Source: Rhodobacteraceae bacterium UBA6141
GTDB taxonomy: Bacteria > Pseudomonadota > Alphaproteobacteria > Rhodobacterales > Rhodobacteraceae
Length of the DNA: 64,000 nt
Assembly: GCA_002423245.1 (NCBI GenBank)
Contig: DIVD01000028.1
Coordinates: forward strand, 1-64,000
Direction of reading: 5' to 3'
Shown here: positions 36,230 through 45,000 of the stretch, piece after piece
How positions within the stretch are numbered: position 1 is the stretch's first letter
Layout of the letters: every line of letters begins with the position of its first letter
Made by a program: the position numbers and the translations under genes
Notes under the pieces: generated by a model
Seen by the model: only the letters and a program-made list of their open reading frames with translations
The model's database searches: none
Told to the model about the DNA's origin: nothing

Positions 36230-36751
36230 TCATGCGCGGGCCATCTCGCGCTTCAGCTTTTCCATCTTGCGGGTGATCATCTGCCGCCGCAGCGGCTTGA
36301 GGTAGTCGATGAACAGCTTGCCGTTCAGGTGGTCGATCTCGTGCTGCACGCAGGTGGACCAGAGCCCGTCGAACTCTTCCTCATGCGGCTTGCCATCCAG
36401 CCCCAGCCAGCGCACGCGCACCTCGGCGGGGCGGGTCACATCGGCATATTGGTCGGGGATCGACAGGCAGCCTTCCTCATAGGTGCGGGTCTCTTCCGAG
36501 GACCATGTCACCTCGGGGTTGATCAGCACCATCGGGCGCGGCTGCGCCTGCGGATCCTTCACGCAGTCCATCACCAACATGCGCCGCAGCACGCCGACCT
36601 GCGGCGCGGCCAGCCCGACCCCCGGCGCGTCGTACATCGTCGCCAGCATGTCATCGGCAAGTGCGCGCAACGCGTCGTCGATCTGCACCACGGGGTCGCA
36701 GAGCTTCTTGAGGCGCGGGTCGGGATGGATCAGGATGTGGCGCAGGGTCAT
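36230..36751 (-). CDS. def: Peptide deformylase, canonical copy
   Basis: This 173-residue deformylase has all motifs textbook: P-G-V-G-L-A-A-P-Q-V-G at 43-53, E-E-G-C-L-S-I-P with Cys95, and Q-H-E-I-D-H-L with His137, Glu138 and His141. It hydrolyses N-formyl-Met on new polypeptides. It is first of the def-def-def-like-fmt series, and its ATG at 36751 begins just after a 190-base divergent region shared with the MalY gene. This is the copy most likely to be the essential housekeeping enzyme. Confidence 0.97.
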   Translation of the reverse strand: MTLRHILIHPDPRLKKLCDPVVQIDDALRALADDMLATMYDAPGVGLAAPQVGVLRRMLVMDCVKDPQAQPRPMVLINPEVTWSSEETRTYEEGCLSIPDQYADVTRPAEVRVRWLGLDGKPHEEEFDGLWSTCVQHEIDHLNGKLFIDYLKPLRRQMITRKMEKLKREMARA

Positions 36752-36822
36752 GTCCCCGGATTTAGGCGATGGCGCGGCGTTGCGCAACGGGGGCGCGACG
36801 CGGCGCCGCGCGGGCCGCGCTG

Positions 36823-36833
36823 GAACATATTCC
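36823..36833 (+). repeat. GAACATATTCC direct repeat, distal copy
   Basis: This is the first of two identical 11-mers in the def/malY divergent region. It is part of an imperfect palindrome GGAA-N4-TTCC. It lies about 72 bases from the def start and 110 bases before the malY-like ATG. Confidence 0.45.
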
Positions 36834-36919
36834 CTGATGTGCAGGAAATCTTGTGACATCGTTCCACGTTTTCCCTTACGAACGGGATGACTTCCCGGCA
36901 ATGCCGCGATATCCAGAAC

Positions 36920-36930
36920 GAACATATTCC
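36920..36930 (+). repeat. GAACATATTCC direct repeat, proximal copy
   Basis: This second copy of the 11-mer ends 13 bases before the ATG of the aminotransferase gene. It lies immediately upstream of, and partly within reach of, its GAGGAG ribosome site. A protein bound here would block translation initiation or early transcription. Confidence 0.45.
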
Positions 36931-36943
36931 ACGAGGAGCCCCC

Positions 36944-38116
36944 ATGAGCTTTGACGAGATCATCGACCGCCGCGGCACCCATTGCGCGAAATGGGACATG
37001 ATGGAGCGCATCTATGGCGTCCCGGCCAGTGACGGCATCGCCATGTGGGTCGCGGACATGGATTTTCGCCCCCCCCAGGCCGTGCAGGCGGCGGTGGAGC
37101 GGATGGCCGCGCATGGCCTCTACGGCTATTTCGGCGATGACGGCGCCTATCTGGACGCGATCCGCTGGTGGATGGCCAACCGCCACGGCTGGCAGGTGGA
37201 GCCAGAGTGGATCTTCACCACGCACGGGCTGGTGAACGGGGCGGCGCTTTGCGTCGATGCCTTTACCGCGCCGGGGGATGCGGTGGTGCTGATGACGCCG
37301 GTCTATCACGCCTTCGCACGGGTGATCGCGGCGGCCGGGCGCAGCGTGACCGAATGCCCGCTGGCGATCGAGAACGGCATCTACGGGCTGGATCTCGCCG
37401 GCTGGGAGGCGCGGCTGACCGGGCGCGAGAGGATGCTGATCCTGTGCTCGCCCCACAACCCCGGCGGGCGGGTCTGGACGGTGGAGGAATTGCAGCAGAT
37501 CGCCGGGTTCTGCCGGCGGCACGACCTGATCCTCGTGTCGGACGAGATTCACCACGACCTCGTGTTCCCCGGCGCCCGGCACAGGGTGATGGCGCTTGCC
37601 GCGCCGCAGATCGGCGACCGGCTGGTGATGATGACCGCGGGCACCAAGACCTTCAACATCGCGGGCAGCCATACCGGCAACGTCATCATCGCGGACCCGG
37701 CCCTGCGCGAGCGGTTCCGGGCGCGGATGATGGCGCTCGGCATCTCGCCCAACAGTTTCGGCCTGCACATGATCACCGCCGCCTATTCGCCCGAGGGGGC
37801 GGCCTGGGTCGAGGATCTGCTGGCCTATCTCGACGGGAACCGGAAGCTGTTCGACGCGGGGGTCAACGCCATTGCCGGCCTGCGCTCGATGCCGCTGCAA
37901 TCCACCTATCTGGCATGGGTGGATTTCTCGGGGACCGGGATGCCGCCCGAGGAGTTCACCGCGCGGGTGGAGAAGGGCGCGCGCATCGCCGCCAACCATG
38001 GCGCCAGCTTCGGCACCGGCGGCGAGAGCTTCCTGCGCTTCAACCTCGCCACCCCCCGCGCGGTGGTGGAGCAGGCGGTGGCCCGGTTGCAGGCGGCCTT
38101 CGCCGACCTTCAGTGA
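36944..38116 (+). CDS. MalY/PatB-type PLP aminotransferase (cystathionine beta-lyase-like)
   Basis: This 390-residue PLP enzyme of fold type I belongs to the MalY/PatB subgroup. Members catalyse C-S lyase reactions on cystathionine or cysteine conjugates. Evidence includes M-W-V-A-D-M-D-F near the N-terminus, L-C-S-P-H-N-P-G-G-R-V-W and V-S-D-E-I-H-H-D-L-V. The PLP Lys235 is in A-G-T-K-T-F-N-I-A-G. The ATG at 36944 has GAGGAG five bases upstream. It is convergent with an unknown gene at 38147 and divergent from def. The repeat pair before it suggests specific regulation. An aminotransferase role cannot be excluded. Confidence 0.92.
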   Translation: MSFDEIIDRRGTHCAKWDMMERIYGVPASDGIAMWVADMDFRPPQAVQAAVERMAAHGLYGYFGDDGAYLDAIRWWMANRHGWQVEPEWIFTTHGLVNGAALCVDAFTAPGDAVVLMTPVYHAFARVIAAAGRSVTECPLAIENGIYGLDLAGWEARLTGRERMLILCSPHNPGGRVWTVEELQQIAGFCRRHDLILVSDEIHHDLVFPGARHRVMALAAPQIGDRLVMMTAGTKTFNIAGSHTGNVIIADPALRERFRARMMALGISPNSFGLHMITAAYSPEGAAWVEDLLAYLDGNRKLFDAGVNAIAGLRSMPLQSTYLAWVDFSGTGMPPEEFTARVEKGARIAANHGASFGTGGESFLRFNLATPRAVVEQAVARLQAAFADLQ

Positions 38117-38146
38117 CCGGCTTCGGCAGGCCGTTTGGGCAACGGG

Positions 38147-38497
38147 TTACGGCCGGGGCAGATAGCCGGCGGGCGCCGGATCATCGCGCGCGAAATCCAG
38201 CGGCGCCTGGTCCCTGACCGGGGTTTCGCTTTTCATCAGGCAGATCAGTTCGCCCTCCTCGACCGCCGAGGCGACGATCAGGCATTGCATCAGATGGCGC
38301 GGCCCGTCGTAAAGATCGACCAGCCCGCGCAGATGCCCCACCTCGGCGGCATCGAGCGCGACGCCGCCCTCCCAGCGGCGCAGCACGCGCCACATCTCGC
38401 CGCCGGCCTCGAGCCGCAGCCGCGACCGGTGCTTCTGGCCGCGCTTGCGCGCCTCATCCAGCGCGCGGCGAATGTCGGCGGGCAGGTGTTCGATCAT
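38147..38497 (-). CDS. Conserved hypothetical protein
   Basis: This is a 116-residue protein without a recognised domain. The N-terminal half is basic and helical (I-E-H-L-P-A-D-I-R-R-A-L-D-E-A). A central stretch R-V-L-R-R-W-E-G-G-V precedes a block with E-E-G-E-L-I-C-L-M-K-S-E-T, which has the look of a short beta-rich domain. There is no signal peptide or membrane helix. The ATG at 38497 has a GGAGG ribosome site. It stands alone between the convergent aminotransferase and the divergent glutathione transferase. A Rhodobacteraceae-restricted protein is likely. Confidence 0.65.
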   Translation of the reverse strand: MIEHLPADIRRALDEARKRGQKHRSRLRLEAGGEMWRVLRRWEGGVALDAAEVGHLRGLVDLYDGPRHLMQCLIVASAVEEGELICLMKSETPVRDQAPLDFARDDPAPAGYLPRP

Positions 38498-38711
38498 CGG
38501 CGCCTCCTGCCCGCCAGCATGACGGAGCGACCGCAAAAATCAAGCCGACCGAACCGAAGCTGAACGACGGGCGGGCGGCTGCGGGGGGAACCCTCGGCGC
38601 GGGGCGAAGTTCCCCCCTTTCGCTGTGCACCCGCGCATGGGCGCTGCGCGGGCGGGCGGCGGTTCCCGGCGGGCGCGGCCGGCCTATCCTTGCTGCAACA
38701 GGAGGAAGCTC

Positions 38712-39695
38712 ATGGGTCGGCTCATCAACGGCAAATGGTCGTCCGCGTGGTACGACACCGGCAAGACCGGCGGCGCGTTCAAGCGCTCCAACGCCGCGTT
38801 CCGCAACTGGATCACCCCGGACGGCGCGCCGGGGCCAAGCGGCGACGGCGGCTTTCCGGCCGAGGCGGGGCGCTATCACCTCTATGTCTCCTATGCCTGC
38901 CCCTGGGCGCATCGCACGCTGATCTTCCGCGCGCTGAAGGGGCTGGCGCCGCTGATCGACATCTCGGTGGTGCATCCCGACATGCTGCAGGACGGCTGGA
39001 CCTTCGCCACCGGCTTTCCCGGCACGACCGGCGACAAGCTCTTCGGCCTGCCATTCCTGCGCGACCTCTATACCCGCGCGGTGCCGGACATCTCGGGCCG
39101 CGTCACCGTGCCGGTGCTGTGGGACAAGGCGCAGGGGCGCATCGTCTCCAACGAAAGCGCCGAGATCATCCGCATGTTCAACTCCGCCTTCGGCGGGCTG
39201 ACCGGCAACAGCGACGACTACTGGCCCGAGGCCCTGCGCCCCGAGATCGAGGCGGTGAACGCCCGCATCTACGACACGGTGAACAACGGCGTCTACAAGG
39301 CGGGCTTCGCCACCGCGCAAGAGCCCTATGACAGGGCCGTCCATGCCCTGTTCGACAGCCTCGACTGGCTGGAGCAGCGTCTTTCGGATCGCCGCTACCT
39401 GATGGGCGCGCGGCTGACAGAGGCGGACTGGCGGCTGTTCACGACGCTGGTGCGCTTCGATCCGGTCTATCACCTGCATTTCAAGTGCAACCGCCGGCGG
39501 CTGATCGACTACCCGAACCTCTGGGCCTATGCGCGCGACCTCTACCAGGTGCCCGGCGTCGCCGAAACCGTGCGGCCCGACCATTACGTGCGCCACTACC
39601 ATTACAGCCACGACACCATAAACCCGCACCGGATCATCCCGATCAACCCGGTGCTGGATTTCGCCGCGCCGCACGGGCGCGAAAGGCTGGCCTGA
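38712..39695 (+). CDS. Glutathionyl-hydroquinone reductase-like (Xi-class) glutathione transferase
   Basis: This 327-residue thioredoxin-fold protein has the Xi-class opening and the active-site segment S-Y-A-C-P-W-A-H-R-T (Cys63). It is followed by the long helical domain with N-G-V-Y-K-A-G-F-A. Later come A-D-W-R-L-F-T-T-L-V-R-F-D-P-V-Y and the C-terminal I-N-P-H-R-I-I-P. Family members reduce glutathionyl-hydroquinones to hydroquinones and use a Cys rather than the Ser/Tyr of other classes. The length (~320-330) is typical. GGAGGAAG precedes the ATG. Its stop is six bases from the convergent receiver gene. Confidence 0.93.
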   Translation: MGRLINGKWSSAWYDTGKTGGAFKRSNAAFRNWITPDGAPGPSGDGGFPAEAGRYHLYVSYACPWAHRTLIFRALKGLAPLIDISVVHPDMLQDGWTFATGFPGTTGDKLFGLPFLRDLYTRAVPDISGRVTVPVLWDKAQGRIVSNESAEIIRMFNSAFGGLTGNSDDYWPEALRPEIEAVNARIYDTVNNGVYKAGFATAQEPYDRAVHALFDSLDWLEQRLSDRRYLMGARLTEADWRLFTTLVRFDPVYHLHFKCNRRRLIDYPNLWAYARDLYQVPGVAETVRPDHYVRHYHYSHDTINPHRIIPINPVLDFAAPHGRERLA

Positions 39696-39701
39696 AGGCG
39701 T

Positions 39702-40064
39702 TCAGCTGCTGCGGCAGTGATGTTCCACCACCGCCGCCAGATCCGAGGGCGGCATCCGCGCGGGCAGGAAGGCGCAGGCATTCGGCATGTGCTGGAAGAT
39801 CGACCCGTCCGAGAACAGCGCGTCCCGGGTGATGGAGACGACCTTGGCCCCGGGGCGGCGATAGCTGGCATAATCCGCCACCGCGAAGGCGCTGCCCTCG
39901 GCAAGGCCGAGGTCCAGCACGATCACCCGCACATCCGCCCGCTCCAGCACCGCCACCGCCGCATCCTGCCCCGCCACCAGATCGACGCGGCAGCGCGCCG
40001 CAAGCAGGTGCTGCTTCCAGACCATGCCCAGCTTGCGGTCGCTCACGACGATCAGGACGTGCAT
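39702..40064 (-). CDS. Stand-alone CheY-like receiver with degenerate switch residues
   Basis: This 120-residue single-domain receiver has the phospho-acceptor Asp51 in V-I-V-L-D-L-G-L and Thr79 in S-I-T-R-D. Only one acidic residue (Asp9) stands in the metal-binding pair, and the invariant Lys is replaced: the loop reads F-L-P-A-R-M-P-P, with Arg103 or Met at the Lys site. It may therefore be poorly phosphorylatable or act as a pseudo-receiver. No partner kinase or output domain is nearby. An ATG one codon earlier (40067) is equally possible. Confidence 0.75.
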   Translation of the reverse strand: MHVLIVVSDRKLGMVWKQHLLAARCRVDLVAGQDAAVAVLERADVRVIVLDLGLAEGSAFAVADYASYRRPGAKVVSITRDALFSDGSIFQHMPNACAFLPARMPPSDLAAVVEHHCRSS

Positions 40065-40115
40065 CAATGGCTCCAGCGGGCGCGGTCAGGATGCGCCCGG
40101 CAAATGTCGCTCGAT

Positions 40116-40149
40116 TTCACAGTGTCTGCTTCTTCACAGTGTCTGCTTC
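40116..40149 (+). repeat. Perfect 17-bp tandem duplication
   Basis: The 17-mer TTCACAGTGTCTGCTTC occurs twice head to tail (40116-40132 and 40133-40149) with no mismatch. It lies between the divergent receiver gene and the lytic transglycosylase gene, 52 bases upstream of the receiver start. The unit is much more AT-rich than the flanking genes. Confidence 0.85.
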
Positions 40150-40226
40150 ATGTTTGATAAGCCTGCGCGCCGCAAGCCGGGAAGGATGATATCCACAGCT
40201 ATCTGCCGAGGCACAACCCAAGGGGG

Positions 40227-40254
40227 TTGCCCTGCGCGATCGGCCACCTATAGT
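40227..40254 (+). promoter_or_regulatory. Candidate promoter for the lytic transglycosylase gene
   Basis: TTGCCC (40227-40232) and TATAGT (40249-40254) are 16 bases apart. The predicted start of transcription falls just before AAGGAG (40269-40274), the ribosome site of the TTG-initiated gene at 40281. Confidence 0.5.
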
Positions 40255-40280
40255 CCGCCGAACTGCCCAAGGAGTGATCG

Positions 40281-41495
40281 TTGCCACCCCGCCCCGCCGC
40301 CTTGCCGCGCCCTGCCGTCTTGCCGCGCCCCGCCCTCTTGCCGCTGCTGGCCTTGCTGGTGGCAGGCGCCAGCCCGGCATTTGCCGGATGCGGCGGCCCG
40401 TTCGGCACCTTCGTTGCCGGGCTGAGGGCCGAGGCCGCGGCAAGGGGCCATCCCGCGGCCACGGTCGACGCCTTCTTCGCGCCCGTCCGCCAGGATCCGG
40501 CCGTGATCCGCGCCGACCGGGCGCAGGGCGTGTTCCGCAAGAGCTTCATCGACTTCTCGCGCGCGGCGATCAGCCAGGAGCGGTTGACCGGCGGCGGCGC
40601 CCATGCCGCCCGGCATGACGCGACCTTCGACCGCATCGAGGCGGACTACGGCGTGCCGCGCGGCGTGCTGCTGGCCTTCTGGGCGCTGGAGACGGATTTC
40701 GGCGCGGTGCAGGGCGAGTTCAACACCGCCAACGCGCTGGTGACGCTGGCGCATGACTGCCGCCGCCCCGACCTCTTCCGCCCGCAGATCTTCGCCGCGC
40801 TTGAGCTGTTCGCGCGCGGCGATTTCGACCCTGCCACCACGACCGGGGCCTGGGCGGGCGAGATCGGGCAGGTGCAGATGCTGCCCGCCGACATTCTGGA
40901 AAACGGCGTCGATGGCGATGGCGACGGCCATGTGCGGCTGAAGACCTCGGCCGCCGATGCGCTGATGTCGGGCGCCCGGATGCTGCGGCAGCTTGGCTGG
41001 CGGCCGAACCAGCCCTGGCTGCAGGAGATCGTGCTGCCCGAGACGCTCGACTGGTCGCAGACCGGGCTGCACACCGAACTGCCGGTGTCGGACTGGGCGG
41101 CGCTCGGGGTCCGGGCGCGGAACGGGGCGCTGGCGGAAGGGCTGGCGGGCTCGGTCCTGCTGCCGATGGGGCGCCACGGTCCGGCCTTCATGGCCTATCC
41201 GAATTTCCGGGTGTATTTCGCGTGGAACCAGAGCTTCGTCTATGTCAGCACCGCCGCCTATTTCGCCACGAGGCTGGAGGGCGCGCCCGCCTATGACGCG
41301 GGCAAGCCCGATGCCGGCCTGTCGGTGGACCAGATGCGGCGCCTGCAGGAAAAGCTGGCGGCGCGCGGCCACGATGTCGGCAAGATCGACGGCATCCTTG
41401 GCGCGCTGACCCGCGCCGCCACGCAAAAGGAGCAGGCGCGGCTTGGCCTGCCCGCCGATGCCTGGCCCACCCCCGCGCTGCTGGCCGCGCTATGA
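40281..41495 (+). CDS. Lytic murein transglycosylase (MltB-like) with peptidoglycan-binding domain
   Basis: This 404-residue secreted enzyme cleaves peptidoglycan glycan strands. From the TTG at 40281 (AAGGAG seven bases before) there is a signal peptide ending A-S-P-A-F-A (about residue 35). Its first residues are built from three P-R-P-A-x-L repeats. The SLT_2 catalytic domain contains F-W-A-L-E-T-D-F-G with catalytic Glu137 and I-G-Q-V-Q-M-L-P-A-D. A C-terminal PG_binding_1 domain reads V-D-Q-M-R-R-L-Q-E-K-L-A-A-R-G-H. It may be periplasmic and membrane-associated. The stop overlaps the next ATG (ATGA). Confidence 0.93.
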   Translation: MPPRPAALPRPAVLPRPALLPLLALLVAGASPAFAGCGGPFGTFVAGLRAEAAARGHPAATVDAFFAPVRQDPAVIRADRAQGVFRKSFIDFSRAAISQERLTGGGAHAARHDATFDRIEADYGVPRGVLLAFWALETDFGAVQGEFNTANALVTLAHDCRRPDLFRPQIFAALELFARGDFDPATTTGAWAGEIGQVQMLPADILENGVDGDGDGHVRLKTSAADALMSGARMLRQLGWRPNQPWLQEIVLPETLDWSQTGLHTELPVSDWAALGVRARNGALAEGLAGSVLLPMGRHGPAFMAYPNFRVYFAWNQSFVYVSTAAYFATRLEGAPAYDAGKPDAGLSVDQMRRLQEKLAARGHDVGKIDGILGALTRAATQKEQARLGLPADAWPTPALLAAL

Positions 41496-42058
41496 CGGCC
41501 CCCGTCACCCGCGCGGAGTTGGAGGCCGCCCTGCCGCATGTGCTCGCCGCCCCGCAGGACGGCGCGGAAATCGTGCAGCTGTGCTTTCGCCCCGGCTATG
41601 GCCGGCGCCTGCATCCGCCGCTGCTGCGCCTGACGCGGGCCCAAGGCGTCCTCGACGCGGATGGCAACCCGGAACGCTGGCCCTCGGCGCCATGGATGCG
41701 CCTTGCCGATGGCAGCCCCGACCCGCGCATCCAGGTCTCGATCCTGCCGCTGCGGGTGATGGACCTTGTCTGGCGCGACCGCGCCGGCACCCCCCACCCA
41801 GGCGACACGATGATCGCCGATCTGGCCACCAGCGAGGCGAACCTGCCCACCGGCAGCCTGCTGCGCGCCGGCAGCGCCGTGCTGCGCGTGTCGAACCTGT
41901 TCAACGAGGCCTGCGTGAAATGGAAGGTCCGCTACGGCAAGGACGCAAAGGACTGGATCATCGCCCCCGGCCACCCGCCGCTGCGCCTGCGCGGGCTGCT
42001 GTGCGAGGTGGTGACGGATGGCGAGGTCCGCACGGGCGACCTGCTGCAAAAGGCGTAG
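41492..42058 (+). CDS. Hypothetical protein, possibly MOSC-domain-like
   Basis: This is a 188-residue cytoplasmic protein coupled to the transglycosylase gene by an ATGA overlap. The central block runs G-D-T-M-I-A-D-L-A-T-S-E-A-N-L, then L-L-R-A-G-S-A-V-L-R-V-S and N-E-A-C-V-K-W-K. It has the rhythm of a MOSC (molybdenum-cofactor sulfurase C-terminal) domain with a single candidate Cys. The N-terminal half carries C-F-R-P-G-Y-G-R-R-L-H-P. I cannot confirm the assignment. Its stop is immediately followed by the convergent smc stop, with no intergenic base. A search against MOSC and DUF families would settle it. Confidence 0.6.
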   Translation: MTAPVTRAELEAALPHVLAAPQDGAEIVQLCFRPGYGRRLHPPLLRLTRAQGVLDADGNPERWPSAPWMRLADGSPDPRIQVSILPLRVMDLVWRDRAGTPHPGDTMIADLATSEANLPTGSLLRAGSAVLRVSNLFNEACVKWKVRYGKDAKDWIIAPGHPPLRLRGLLCEVVTDGEVRTGDLLQKA

Positions 42059-45000
42059 CTAGGCCACCAGCGCCTCGGCCCGCTTCAGATCGACGCTGAC
42101 AAGCTGGCTGACGCCCTGCTCGGCCATCGTCACGCCAAACAGGCGATCCATCCGGCTCATCGTCACCGCATGGTGGGTGATGATCAGGAAACGGGTGTCG
42201 GTGCGCCGCGTCATCTCGTCCAGCAGGTCGCAAAACCGGGTGACGTTGGCATCGTCGAGCGGCGCGTCCACCTCGTCCAGCACGCAGATCGGCGCGGGGT
42301 TGGCCAGGAACACCGCGAAGATCAGCGCCATCGCGGTCAGCGTCTGCTCGCCCCCCGACAGCAACGAGAGCGTGGAGAGCTTCTTGCCCGGCGGCTGGCA
42401 CATGATTTCCAGCCCCGCCTCCAGCGGGTCATCGGATTCGACCAGCACCAGCCGCGCCTCGCCGCCGCCAAAGAGGTGGGTAAAGAGGGTGCGGAAATTG
42501 TCGTTCACCTGCTCGAAGGCGGTCAGCAGCCGCTCGCGCCCCTCGCGGTTCAGGCTGGCGATGCCGGCGCGCAGCTTGCGGATCGCCTCCTCCAGATCGA
42601 ACTTCTCGCGGGCCAGCGTGTCATGTTCGTCCTGCACCTCGCGGGCGTCCTCCTCGGCGCGCAGGTTCACCGCGCCAAGCGCCTCGCGCTGACGGCGCAG
42701 GCGGTTCACCTCGGCCTCCAGCGCATCGGCGGCGGGCATCGTGTCCGGGTCCGCGCCGAGGCTGGCCAGCAGTTCCAGCGGCAAAAGTTCGGTCTCCTCG
42801 AATATCCGGGCAGAGGCATGGGCGACGGACTCGCGCGCCGCCTCGGTGCGGGCCTCGGCGCGGGCGCGGGCCTCGCGCGCCTCGCTGCCCAGCCGTTCCG
42901 CCTCGCGCTCGGCCCCCTGCGCCTCGCGCAGCGCGGCCTCGGCCACGGCCAGCGCCTCGGCAGCGCGGGCGCAGCGCGCCTCGGCGGCCGCGATCGCCGC
43001 GTCCAGCTCCTCGCGCCTTGCGGCAATCTCCCCGGGCGCGGCGCCGGCCTCATCAAGTTCGCCGGCGGTATCCGCCCTTCGCGCGGCCAGTTCGGCGCTG
43101 CGCCTTTCCGCGGTGTCGAGCCGCAGCCGCCAGCCCGCGATGTCCCTGGTGATCTCCTGCCGTCGCCGGGTGCGGGCCTCGCCCTCGCGGCGGATCTCGT
43201 CATGCGCGGCGCGGCGGGCCATCATCATCATCCGCGCGGCGTCCACCGTCTGCTTCACCTCCTCGACCGCGGCGCGGGCAGAGTCCAGATCCGGCAGATC
43301 CTCCATCGCGGCGCCGGCATCCTCCAGCCGGATCCGGGCCTCCCCGGCCTCTTCCTCGTGCCGGGCGCGGGCCGCCCGCGCGCTTTCCAGCCTGCCCCCG
43401 GCGATGGAGCGGTCGGCCTCGGCGCGGCTTTGCGCGCGGCTAGCCTCGGCCACGCGCCGGTCGGCCTCGCGCCGCGCCTCGCGCGCCTCGTGATCGGCGC
43501 GGGTCGCCGCGGCCAGCCGGGCGGTCAGCACCTCATGCGCCTGCCGCGCGCCCTCGGCCCGGGCGGCCACATCCTCCAGATCGCGTTTCAGCTCCATCAG
43601 CCGGTTGAGCTGCCGCAGCCGCAGCGCCGCGGCAGAGGGCGCATCCTCCGCCGCCGCGCGGAACCCGTCCCAGCGCCACAGATCGCCCTCAAGGCTGACC
43701 AGCCGCTGCCCCGGCAGCAGCGCCGCCTGCAATGCCGCGCCCGCCGCCCTGTCCACCAGCCCGATCTGCCCGATCCGGCGCCGCAGCGCGTCCGGCACCG
43801 TCACATGCACAGCCAGCGGCCGCGCCCCCTGCGGCAGCGGCTGCTCCGCGTCATAGCCCGGCAGCAGCGCCCAGCCCGACCCTTCGGCATGGTCCACCAC
43901 GGGCGCGCGCAGGTCATCGGCCAGCGCCGCGCCAAGCGCCGCCTCGTATCCCGGCGCCACCTGCACCCGGTCCAGAAGCTGCGTGCCGCCGCGGGTCTCG
44001 CGTTCCACCAGCCGGGCCAGCGCCGCCACCTCGGCGCGCAGCGCGTTCGCCTCGCCCGCCGCTTCGGAGTGCCGGGCACGGGCGGCGGACTCGCGCGCCT
44101 GCACCTCGGCGCGCACGGCCTCGGCGGCGATCAGCGCCTCTTCCGAGCCCTCGGCAATCGCGGCGGCCTCCGCCTCGGCGGCCTCTGCCCCGGCATGGGC
44201 CGCGGCGGCGCGGTCCCGCGCGGCGGCGGCCTCGGCCTCGGCGCGGCGGGCGGCCTCTGCCGCATCCAGCGCCCTCGACAGCGATGCGCGCGCATCCGCC
44301 AGCAACCGCTGCGCCGACTGGTGCCGCGCCGCCAGCCGCGCGACATCCTCGGTCAGTTGCGAGAGCGCCGCCTCGCGCTCGGCCAGCACCGCAGCGGCCT
44401 CCTCGGCCGCCTCCGCCGCTTCGGCCAGCCGGTCCTCCTGCCCCTCGGCGGCCTTGAGGATCTGCGCCTGCTCCCGGTCGAGCCGGGCAATCGTCTCGCC
44501 CGCGTCGCGGTTCAGCCCCGCCTCGCGTTCGGCGTCGCGGTCGATCTGCTGCAGCCGCGCGGCCAGCGTCTCGATCAGCGCACAGGCGCGCTCCTGCTGC
44601 TCGCGCAGGGTGTCGCGCTGCACCATCAGCCGCTGCAGAACCGCGCCGGCAATCGCCTCTTCCTCGCGCAGGGCCGGCAGCGCATCCTCGCGCGCCAGCC
44701 GCGCGGCGGCGGCGGCCCGCGCGGCGGCCTCGGCCTGCGCGGCAAGGCGCAGCCGCCGCGCCAGATCCTCCTCGGCCTGCGCGCGCGCCTGATCCGCCTC
44801 GCGCCAGCGGCGATAGAGCAGCGTGCCTTCGGCGCGGCGCAGCTCCTCGCCGATCTCGCGGTAGCGCGCCGCCTGCCGGACCTGCCGGGCCAGCGTCACC
44901 AGTTGCGCGGCAAGCTGTTCCACCACGTCGCCCACGCGCGAGAGGTTCTGCTCGGCCCCCGCCAGCCGCAACTCCGCCTCGTGCCGCCGCTGATAGAGGC

